DNA of 64,000 nt. Origin: Siderastrea radians. Lineage: Eukaryota; Cnidaria; Anthozoa; Scleractinia; Rhizangiidae. The translations under genes and the position numbers were made by a program. This document shows, one piece after another, positions 23,989-35,900 of this stretch; position 1 is the stretch's first letter; each line of letters opens with the position of its first letter. The notes under the pieces are model-generated. The model made no database searches and had not been told where the DNA came from. It saw only the letters and a list, made by a program, of their open reading frames with translations. The stretch lies in contig OZ024897.1 of assembly GCA_964017195.1 (NCBI GenBank), positions 6,018,360 to 6,082,359 of the forward strand. The letters are read 5' to 3'.

Positions 23989-26900
23989 AACATGTTAAAG
24001 TTGATTATACATAGAAAATCGTACACATACACATCAATATTAACTATAAAATCGAGGTAACCTAATACAATATATAACTATGTTATGTACAAGAATACAG
24101 AGATGCAAAGAAAAGAACAGAAAAAGGCTTTTTAACAGTGCAAACATGTTACTTTCTATCTAATTCCAAGAAATACTTAAAAACCTTAGTTTTAAAACTA
24201 GAGATTGTACTCAGTTTATAAACAGTACATGAATTTTCTCTCATCATTACATTAGATGCATTCACCTTTTCTGATCCAAGCAGTATGCATAGTAAATTAT
24301 AAGAGCACCCCACTATTGTGCATAAGGTCGTCGGTGTAACTCCCATTGATGACTCAGACTTTTCTTTGTGGCTTCCTGCCCATTTGACAAAGTGACTGTT
24401 GTACCATACATTGTATGTCACTGTCACTCCCAAGAGTGCCTAGAATCAAAATTCAAGACAAATCACAAATTTCATTTTGTAAAATACTTAAATATAAATA
24501 GTGCCATGTGAAAGTACTGCTAATGAGGTTTCATTTGAATGGTAACACTGTATAATTTCGTCCACAGACTCAGAAGTTAGAATCACCATAATGTTTCCAT
24601 AACTGACTCCAGGTGTGAAAGGGTTAAGCATGGGTTGGGGGCAGGGGAGAGGCTAAGGAGAATTGGAGCATTTGATTTTTTTTTATAATTATTTTTTCAT
24701 TAATGTTTTATTAGTATTAGTAATTACATGAAAAAGTAACAGTTACCTATACAAAGTACGTATAACAGAAGCGTTTTACAAGATATTAGAAGGTATACAT
24801 GTGAATTACAATTGATTTTACGTACACAGCATAAATTTATTACCATACTTAATTTCCAAAAAAAAGGAACAACAAAATTAGTATTTAAAGAATATACACA
24901 CGGGAAATAAAATAAAATAAAAAAGACCACTTTTATAAGGGAAGTTTTCCAATGATCCACCCTGGGGCTGGAAATACCAATCCAATCAAGCCAAATTCTT
25001 GTCATATTTCCCTTTCAAACACTAAAATTTTGTAAATTGGACAGTCAAAACTCTGAGGGTGGGGATGGGAAAATCGACCAAGTATCCCAGGTCTGCCCAG
25101 CCTCTCTTTTTCCCCTTCCCTGTTCCCCTTGCAGCTTATCATTGATTTGAGCATAGTACACCTTGCTTGTTTCTTCAAAGTAACATTCTGTTTTTTCAAC
25201 AGACTGATTTATGTGGCTTGAAGTGGAGGAAGTATGTTTTCAACCTAGGATGCGGAGCCATCCCTGCGGAGGATCCTGTGTTGAAGTCATTCTCGTCTGC
25301 CCTCAGTCATGACATCCTTTGTGCGTGGCAGAGGAGTCCATCGACGGGCTGTCAATCAAGCAGTGATCCTAGCAGTATCAACAGTGCAAAGGAGCTGTGG
25401 GTGTTCTGGTTTGGTGATGATCCTAATTTACAGGGGATTGTTTCTGCAGAACTAAAAGGTACTTCACATTCATTTTGCTTTTTAACCCTTTAAGCCTCAG
25501 TATCAACACATGTTCTCACTCTTTTCCATATACTACAATTTTCAGTTGAGTAAGGTGCGAGAAGGGTTTGGTCACATAGTTTAATGTTGAAATTACCATG
25601 TTGTCAAGGGCACCTTGCTTCGTTTCGAAGGGAGACTGCATGAAGCGATCACGTCACGTCATACAACAAAGCGATTCATGCAGTCTCGGAGCAAGTTGCC
25701 CTTGACACCATGGTAATTTGAGCGTTAAAACTTTGTGACCAAACTTCTCTCATACCTTACTCAACTGAAAATCATAGTATTTCTTATAGTACTTATTAGG
25801 AGAATTTACATAAACATGAAGACATTTTATAGTTGGTGATCAGCCTTTTGTTTCTCCTTTACTGTATGTTTGATCAAGTATTGATGCTGTATGGAGATAT
25901 TAGATGTTTGTCACTATTGGGGCTTAAAGGGTTAACACTTGAACTATGTATTTGCAATATCTTTACCTGTGTCTAAGTGTAAAGAGTGAGTTTTGAAATC
26001 CTCCTTAATCCTTTAAGCCCTAACAGTGACAGAAATGAAATTTCTCTTTACATTATCACTACTTGTTCAAACGTTCAAGTGATGAGAATAAAGGTAGTGA
26101 TTTCTAAGGATGAGATGTCTTGATATTTAGACAAATTCTCCTTACAAGTTCCATAAGAAATGTATGGAGAACAGTAAGGAGAATATGCATTTTTATATCA
26201 GGGCTTAAAGGGTTAACAACATTTTATACTTAGGTAGTCTACTGTTACAGGGTTCACATGGTCACAGAAAGGTCATAGAATTTGAAATTTACATTTCAGT
26301 CCTAGAAAGGTCATGGAAATTAGAAATATTGTTTGGGTCAGAATCTTCCCAATATTGTTTTTAGCTGATGGTTGACAAGTATAGAAATTTAGGAAGCTTC
26401 GTGTTAAGCATCAAAACGTCTAGCCAGTGGGGCATTTCACTCATTGTTTTCACCAGTCCTCTTGTCAACTGTGAGTTCATGGAATTGGAGTAAAAGTCAT
26501 GCAAAAGTTATGAAATTTTCTTTCCCGGTTTCTTTGGAACACTGTGTAAGCCTCGTTCCCATTTTGGCCACTGCAGGCACTGAAAATAATGCTCAGTGAA
26601 CACAGCATTGGTAATGATTTTCAGCACCAACTGTATTTGACCACTGCAACTGTAGTATTCACAAGTACAATGACAGATTTATTAGTGTATCCAGTATACA
26701 ATTTTCACGTTGACGTTCTTTCCCAAAATCGTTTCTGGTAGTGCTTTTGTCGCACACAGTTGGGTGAGTGTAGCATTAGTGAGATTGTGTATGTTACAAC
26801 GTGGTATTTATCTATTTATTTATTTTATTTATTCTACTTGTTTATTTTCATTTAACAGAATCTTGCCATGGTTGCTGGGAAGATGGTTTGCCTCACGAGC

Positions 26901-29900
26901 CGCGGTCATTACTGTTCAAGGCTTTACATAATTTATTAGAAAGGTAGAAGATATATTGCCTTGATTAAACTCAGATTAAACTTTACTCACCGTAAGAAGA
27001 CGAGAAAACTGCCTGAAACATTTTTTGGTTTTTGTTTCAAGCTAAATTTCTCTACGTGTTTTATAGGTGTTTGCTATCAAGAGGATTTGTTCGTCTGGGG
27101 AAGTGGTTTACGACACCATGGGAAAGCAGTGGAGATACAAATTCCAGGTGGGGCTGCCATGAGGTGCCAAAACATTATCTTTTGTAAGGGAAAGTTCCCA
27201 ATACATGTATGTAACTCAAACTCATAATACTTCTCTCCTTATTTTTCTAGGGATCACCTGTCCTTCTCCTTTTCTTTCTTTGTCCATGGTGAGAGCTCTG
27301 TTTGCACTGCTGTAGAAATCCAACAACAGCAAAGAGTATGCCATCTTACTCTTGAAGATGTAGCAGTTGCTGCTGCCAAGCAAGAAGGACTTCCAGGTAT
27401 TACTTAAACTTGTAATTTTTTCTAGAATTCAATTAAATGTTATTGTGCATGTATCATTGGACAGAGGGGGGGGGGGGGGGGGAGGGGGGCAGATGTCTAT
27501 CCAAGTGCTTCATAAGATGTAGGGGTGGGCATTGGATTTGATAGTGTAATTTTTTTTTCAGTTCTTTTAGGCCCGTATGGCCTGTCTGGATCTCTTACTG
27601 GTCAAACAAGCCACTTGGATGAGATTGTTTCAGTTAAACTCATCGAAGAATGGAAGAAGTTTTATCCCCTTGACTTCAGTACTGATTGGAGTGAGGCAGC
27701 AAGCCAATGTCATGACAAGGCTGTTCCTGCCACTGTCATGGTTGTCGTGGGTGACACTCAGATGTGGTATCCATCCATGTATGTTGTGGTCCCGCACACA
27801 GAGAATGGGAAGACTGGTAAGTTTTACAAGTGATTCCTGTAGTTGGTTGCATCAAAGTTTTTCTACGTCATGAAAATATTGCCCTATTTTGGTATGAAAG
27901 TGGGTTGTTTCATCATCAAACATTTGAATTTTTGATCTGTGTTAGGCAATAACTGTTGACCAAATGTTTTTTCCAGTGGATTACATTTACACCACAAGGA
28001 TTTAAGTTACAGCTGTAGCAATGGTTAAGCACAGTTTTACTCAAACTCTGTAATAAACAACTTACTTTTAAGTGCTAAAAGTCACATGATGCCTGTCAAA
28101 CTTAAAATGTTTGATGACAAAACCTGCTGTGATTGACACCAAATTAGGTTAAGTGCACTGTTTGTCATGACATGGCCATGACTCAATGCAATCAAAGGTA
28201 TTGTTGTGACCATTAAAAATGTTCTTTGTATTATTGCATAGTCTTTTGGTTTGTGCATTAGACTTGAAGGAAGTTTGGTGATTCATAAAGGCTTTGTTAT
28301 GTGCTTCTCTCCATCCAAGTATATAAATGGGTACCTGCAGTAACCTGAGCGTTGCTAAACACTGAGATGTACTGCAATGAACTGGAATGACACCAAAATG
28401 AGCCATTCTATTTTGTACCATTCCATTCTATTCCCTTGCGTTTTGTTCTGGTGTCCTTCTGGTACATTCTTGGTCGTTCTTGTTTAATGTGTTGCGTCCT
28501 AGTTCGTTCAGATAAATTCCCTTCCTGCATTTAGTAACCTTCACGATAGCCACAAAGCCAAAGCTTAACCTAACTGAGAGAATTACCACTTCTGCAAGTA
28601 ACTTAAGTACATTAGGTTTTCTTAATGGTTCATCCGTACCCATTTATATATGTGAGATAAGAGAAAGATACTGTGCAGTAAGTTTCTTGACTAAGAAAAC
28701 ATGTCAACACACACCTCTTCTCAGCAGAGGCTCCCGAGGAAACTTTGCAGGGGGAGGGATTTGGAGAAAGTGAGAGCAGCTGATGGAGGGCAATGGGAAG
28801 GAGAAAAATTGGTCCTCGTGGATGTTTTATTTTTCGCTTGCCCTTTTCTCTGTACAATTACCAGAACTGCAACCCTGGCCATTAGTCTTGAGACAGAGCA
28901 AATCACGTCCCGTTGGCGTCATTTGAAAAATACTCTTGCCTTGCCCCCTCCCCCCTAAACAATGTTGAAGTTCTGGTTTTGAAATTGATTACTGACCTTC
29001 AACATTGTATGGGGAGGTGGGGAGGGGCAACAGATAGTCAGGAAACTTGTGAAAGCTTCTAATTTCAGTGGAGGTTAAATTTTCTTACTTCTCAGTTAAG
29101 TGGCCCAAGGTCTAATGGCAAGAATTGTAGTAACCTTCTAGTGGTTTTGGGGAGTTGTCTACTGTTATGTACTGTTAATAGGTGTTGTACATGTATATAG
29201 GTTTGTAGGTTGTTTGCTTTGATTATTAACATGTAACATTTAACCTTAATTATCATTTATCTATGATGCATTTAACCTCATTTTTTCTGTTCCTGGTTGA
29301 TTAACTCTGACCCTTAACCTTCTAACCCTTGACCTTTAACCATCTGCAGACGGGTCTGATCCAGTGACCTCCTGTGGTACGACATCACTAACCCCACCAG
29401 CATCTCCTCTTGATCCCAACACTGCAGATGTTGTTACAGGTTCTTTGAATGTGCCACCGACACCCAAGATTACATCGCCTGCTGTGAGTGACAAGAAGAC
29501 ATTGACACACTCATTGGTGCAAGAAGTTTGGCAAGAGATCACTGTGAACAAACCTGCAGTCAAGTAAGTTTAACTTATGACGTTACTTAACTTCTTCACT
29601 GTTGGAGTCCTGAGTCAAGGAATGCTGTTTTAACTACAAGCCTTTTGAGTTATGTGGATGAATTCCTTAAGTGTGTACTAAGTGTGATTTGAACAACAAG
29701 TGTTATTTGTAGTCTGTATAAGGTGGTTTGGACGTTTATTTAAATGGTTTTAATGGGTGAAAGCAATTGAGCAGTAGTTTCTTGTAATGGGTTTATTATG
29801 CTGTACAAGGGGATTACAACTTCTGAGTCTTTAGGTGAAAGCTTAAATGAAACATGGTAACTTTAAATTTATTTCAGTAAAAGTGCATCCCAGAGCTCCT

Positions 29901-32900
29901 TGTCAAGGTTAACTCCATCATTCATAAAGACAGAGAGTTCAAGTGATGTAACATCAATAGGCCAGTGGGATTTCGAGGAGCCATTTAAGCGCACTTCATG
30001 TTCTTGTACATCAAGCAGTAACATCAGCAGGTAAGACTCACTTTGCCTGCCTCGTCCCTGTGAGCCTACTTGTACAAATAGAGATCTAAGGATGAGGTGG
30101 ATTTTTATCCATTTCTAAATAAGGGAGCTAGAGAACAACAATTTTTACTTACTTGTATTCTGAATACCAGAGAGGTCATTGATGCAGTGGATTCTTACAG
30201 GGAAGAAACACAAAACACGTTTCTAGCCAGCATCTTTATTGCAATATCGGGATTGCCTTAATGGTAATGGTGGGGTTGCACAGGACGCCCAATTACAATT
30301 ACTACAGGTGTGAACGTAGAAATGCTGATCAGAAGAGCTTGATGGAAGAGGAGTTTAAGTTTCCAGTTTGTCCCCCCCCCCCAAAAAAAAAGACACACAC
30401 ACACAACAACAACAACAACAACAACAGGAGCAACAACAACATTCTCGTGCAGTGAGTTTTCTAGTAAAAAGGTTGATTCCTTGTGTTTCTGGTATGTTTT
30501 CTCGATAGGCCTAAGGCACCAACCCAAGTACGGCCATCATTTGGTATAACAAGGCCAATACCATCGCCAAATTATCTTGCACCTTCGCCACAGCAACAAC
30601 AGCAAACATCGCAACAAACACAAAGTACAGCTAAGTTAAAGAAAGAAAAGAAGAAGCCTCTGGTGCCATTTCACCATCGACCAAGCAGGGAAAAGGACAG
30701 GTCAGAGTCTGTGAAAAGCCATGTTGGAGCCATGACAAAGGGCTTGCCGACGGCAAATTTACTAACAAGCATCACTCAGAAGAGGCATCCTGATGTTGCT
30801 TTGGCTCATCACAGTGGAAAGAAGTATTCGCTGCAAGGTCCACCAACACCTCTGCAAAATGCGACAGGAGCCCCTGGGAGTAAGAGTCATGTGATAAAAT
30901 CAGAGGCAAAAGTGCTGCAGCCTTCTGCCTCGCGTTTGAAATTGAGCTCTTCAATAATGCCTTCACAAACTGCAGACAGTGGACAGACAGTCGTGTTGGC
31001 TAAGAATGAGGAATCTTGTGATGAAAATTTTATTAGTAACAAAGATTCTGACAATAAGGATAAAGCAGAAAGTAATTGCTACCTCTTGCCAGGGGAGAGT
31101 GACTTTGGTGTTCCAGTCTTACCATCTGATCCTCTGGATTGTAGACCACTCAGTGACCTTATAATATCAACAGATATTCTGTCACCTCCTTTAGAACCAG
31201 CACTTCCATTGTGGGAAAGGTAGGTTACTACTACATGTATTAAAGGGGGCGGTACCGCAGAGTTGTGTTGTTTTTGGTCAAAAGGTGACAAATTTATAAT
31301 TGAGCACCTTGCTTATACACAAATTGTTTCTAGACTACCACAAGGACAACATCAAGTGAAAAGAACGAGCTACCATCAACCTTTACCAAATTTCTGCAAG
31401 GTACAAGTCAAGAACTTGAAAATGTTGGCCTGACATTTTTAAGTTGGCACCCAGTTTGATCCTGGCCATCCAAAGCTAAAGATGCTTATAAATAGTATAA
31501 TAATAATAATAATAATAATAATTCGTATTAACAATGATTTAGTTATACATAGACAAGTAAAAACGAACGATATAATATCCCGACGTTTCGCCGAAACGTC
31601 GGGATATTATATCGTTCGTTTTTACTTGTCTATGAATAATAATAATAATAATAATAATAACAGTAATAATAATAATAACTGTCTCGCTAATCGCCCTCGC
31701 AAAGTACAGCAAGGACGCAGCTCGACAATCAAGTGAATTGAATGGTATGAATTACCATTTCCAGCAAAACAGGTCCATTAGCTTAAGGCTTTCATTGACG
31801 CAGGTGTGTTTCTTGGCTTTTCAAAGTGATTCAAAAAATAGATGGTGGCATCCCTGAGATGTTGTCTTTCAACATTGTCACGGTTGACATTGTAGTTGCA
31901 GCCCTTATGATTCTGGGGACCCTTCCTTCTTTTGAGGCAAATGTTGTTCCACATGATGAAATCCATTATGCAGATGTTTCTTTTAATGTCCATTAATCAT
32001 TTTTCTTGTTTCCAAATTGTAGTGGCAAGAGGCCTTCCATGGATACTGGTCTTGAGAACTTGTTTTCACCTGCCAAGAGAAGGAGAGAGTCATCAACAGG
32101 CAGGTCTAGGTCAGACAGTACTGGAGGAGGTCGACCCAAGGGGCGTAGGAACAGCTCTCAACCTTCCCCTGCAACCACACCCCTTTCAGATCCTTTCACG
32201 CCACAACCAGATGATACAGAGATAGAAATGATTCAGCCACCAATAAAGTCACCAACACAGGGAAGGGCGCCTTCGAACAAACTTCGTCGGAGAAGTAGCA
32301 GTGCTGCTGTTGATAGCCCATCAGTGCTTCTATCAGTAGATAGCAACAAACCTCCCTCGCGAGTGAAAAACCGACGACAAAGCTCACGCAAGAAACAACA
32401 ACAGGACGAAAAGGAGAGGTTGACTAAAGGGGTGGAAGAGGTTAAGCCACGCCCACAGAAGAGTGAGAAAGGATTGCATCCTAGTTTCTCCTCTGACGAC
32501 GATGAACATGAACCAACACCTCGTTCGTCAAATCTCATGACAGAGCAAGACCTTGCAGTTACACTAAATGACCTCGATAAGTTGTTTGAGAGTGATGGAG
32601 AGGATGATGAATCAAAGTCTATGAAGATTGACTTTGTATCACATCAAGTTAACCCATTTGATTGTATCACCAACATCAATACTCATCATACCATCACTAA
32701 CACAGGTGTGGTTGCCCAACAGGATTTGGCACGCATGTTTCCCACCCCTCCTTCTCTGGAGACGGTGTCACATTCTCCACCTTGTTCTGTTGGGACTGAT
32801 TACATCAGTCCAGGAAGTGTTAAGACTACAGTGCACACTGCAATGCTCTCACCCGAGTCACATCATTTGATGAGCTTAACTGGAATGGACACCGAACAAG

Positions 32901-35900
32901 ACAAGCAACATAGTCCAGTGGTATGTACTGGTAAACTAGATTATTATCCGTTGGTCACTAGGTCTTGTTACAGCAGTGAGTTTCAGTAATGGATAGACTC
33001 TAAACCAACAATAATGCTACTTTTAATGCTGTTATCAGTTCTCTAAAGGACACAAGAAAGTGAAGATGTTTTGACATTACTGTTCCTTAAGGTTGGCCAC
33101 ACACAAGAGGACTAGTCCTTGCAACTAATCCCAGGGACTCAGACCTTTCTTGCAAACCACTCATTTTTGTCAAAAAATCTGTTATTGGGGAGCTGAAATT
33201 TGGTACTTCCAACTTGTCCCGCACATTCTCACTGGCTTGAATTTAATGCTGTTATCAGCTCTCTTAATTAAAGGACACAAGAAAATGAAGATGTTTTTGA
33301 CATTATTGTTCCTTAAGGTTGGCCACACACAAGAGGACTAGTCCTTGCAACGTAACTCTTTCGCTGCGGATGACGACTTTTCTCGACACGCGGTTTTGGA
33401 ATTCCCAGTGTGGATGTCGAGTTTTCTCGACATTGTAAACAATCCCAAAGAGTCTTTCGGCATTAGTATCTATAGGGGGATTACTGCATTGAAGATGCTC
33501 TGTATACCCTCCTGAACTTTTAGCGTTACTATTTCTGACATTCATTGACAGAAGGGAGACAGTTTCCTATTGTTCTCTAGACGAAGAATCTTTGATAGGT
33601 CAAATACCAGCGCGATAGCGACGCCATTATGATCACATCTTGCATCAAGTGAGAAAGGATGTTGTAAACTCTCTGTGTTTATTTACCGAGCATGTACGCC
33701 AAAGGAGTCGTAGGAACCTTCTGTATGTGAAACCTAGTGTTTCAAAGCATAGGTATGTTTTTTTCCTTCTTTCTCAGGAGTGTTCTCGCCTCGTGACAAT
33801 CGCATCATGTTTACTGATGGTGACCCATAAATTGCATCCTGTAAAAGCCGTTTTATTCACCCGAATAAAGTCAGTTCAGTTTTATTAGAAGTCTAAAGTG
33901 TTGTTTGACGTGGGGAAATACTTAGTTTTATGTCTATCGAATGACTCATACATTTAAATCGGCGCTAAAGTGAACAGCTTTCGCTGCTTTGGTTGTTTAC
34001 ATTTCGCGGGAAAAATGTCCACACTGGCAAGCAACAAGGTCATGAAAAAGTCTGCAGCGAAAGAGTTAACCCAGGCACTCAGTCCCTTCATGTGAACCAC
34101 CCATTTTTGTCAAAAAATCTGTTAATGGGAGGCTGAAATTTGGTGCTTCCAAGTTGTCCCACAAATTCAAACTGGCTTAAATTTGTGACTATTTGGGGAA
34201 ACTTTTTCCTTTAAATTGCGCTTGGTGCTTCATGTTTACTGCTATTGCGACTAGTCCCTGTAACTGAACAATAAAACTGCCAATAAAAAAAACAAAAACA
34301 AAAAAAACCAAGTTGGACTGTATCTGTGACCAGTCCCCTCATGCAAACATTACTTAGGACTTGTCCCTGCTGCTAGTCCCTGTGAGTAGTCCCTTTGTGT
34401 GACTTGTTGCAGGGACTAGGTCAGTAGTCCCCATGTGTGTGCCAACCTTAACAGCAAGCAGGATGTATATCATATGAGCCTAGTAAGTGACTTAGCTCAT
34501 TACTACAGTCAATAGGTCACGAGTGTGACTCCCGTTGGGTTTAGAATTTTTTTTATAACTGAGCATAACATTTATCTTTTTATCCTATGTTTGATTATTG
34601 TTTTAGTTATTTGGAGATGTAACTTTGAGTTTGGGCTTTGCCTTTTTTATTCATTACTTATTTACCACGTTACCCAGCCTTTTCCACTGGCAAGACCATT
34701 AACTTTAGTTTTGTACCATTTTGTAGGAGCTTGGGCCTGTGTTTGAGATTCCTAAATACCAAGATTTCCCAGTTTCCTATTCATTTGAAGCCATGGAGCT
34801 ACCAAGTTACAAGGCCCTCCCCGCTGTGATGCAGTACTCGCCTTCTTGGCAGGTAGGTGTAACAAAATTTAGTACTCAGTATTCCTGCTGAAAGTTATCA
34901 GAGTATGTGCTGTAACAATGTCAACAGAGAAGGACAACAGTCTTCTTAGCAATAATAAGGTTACTGTGGTATCCTGGCTAGGGCCCACCTCATGGGATTT
35001 GTAAAGTGCAGGTTGTACAACTGTAGAATGTTAACATAATTTCTCTACTTGTCACATAGCAGGCATCCCAGAAGTCATGGTCCTTGTCAGTCACTAAGGT
35101 GGAGAGGTCAGTAAGAAAGCAGTTAATGAAGTTTCCTTTAAAATCTTGAAGTACGAATAAGTATTGTAGTGAATAATAAGATTCTTGTAGAGATGACTGT
35201 TGTGGAATTCACTTCGTTCTTTGGCAAGTTTACTTTTACACTCAGGTGTGACTCTAGGAATGACAGTGATTTGTAAGGAGAAATGATTGACTATTAATTT
35301 TTGCTCTACACTTTATTTTTTAGCGGCCCTGATGTACTTAGCTGCGACATTGCTGTTGCCACTCCTTCACCAGCAGTGGGTTACACACATCCCACAAGTG
35401 TTAGCAGTGATGTCAAACATTTGACATCTGCAGCAATGTCTCCAGCATCTCCAGCGTCATCAGTGTCTTCGTTCTCTATGCCGTCACAAACTCCAAAGGC
35501 TTTTCATGGAAGCAGCTTTGTTGTGAAACCTTTATTTCCATCACCTCTTCCAGAAGTTAATTCATTATCAAAGGTTCTGACTTTGTCAGACTCTTGCATG
35601 AACTACTTCAGTGACAAGTGCTATGATAGTGTGAGTCTCTGTTCATGTTCAAAGCCCATGGAGGGCACACGGACTAAGACGAAAGGGTCTACTGTGAAAT
35701 CTAAAGACTTGGAGAGGTGTGTCTGTGGGTTTGGGCCTCTAGAGGGAATGAAATTTACTTCTGGCACAGGATTGTTTCCTGAAGATGTTTTTGCAACATC
35801 TGAAGAAAATACAAAACTGGTTAAAAAAGAAGGTGTTCTTAACCCTGTACTTGAAGCTAAGAAAGAATGCACAGCATCACTTATTGTGAACAGACGAGGA

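Larger units (their letters stand above)
13339..25202 (+). other. MED13: MED13 intron 1 (11.9 kb)
   Basis: Starts GTAAGT and ends CAG after a T-rich tract. It holds copies of the 106-bp repeat, three foldback elements and two trinucleotide microsatellites, listed separately. No coding exon was recognised. The long stretch from about 13.4 to 18.5 kb looks unique apart from one weak 106-bp-like segment near 15610-15710 and could hold regulatory DNA. Confidence 0.8.
25203..27816 (+). other. MED13: MED13 N-terminal domain block (exons 2-6)
   Basis: Encodes about residues 24-298, the conserved Med13 N-terminal domain. Landmarks aligning with vertebrate MED13: [82 protein letters not shown] and the end of the block [20 protein letters not shown]. 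Intron 3 is short, and exons 3-5 lie within about 540 bp. Confidence 0.9.

Noticed and set aside
32921..32989. MED13 stop at 32989 by readthrough of exon 10
   Set aside because: GTATGT donor at 32921 and in-phase conserved downstream exons show that the frame normally splices; a truncated isoform is possible but unsupported.
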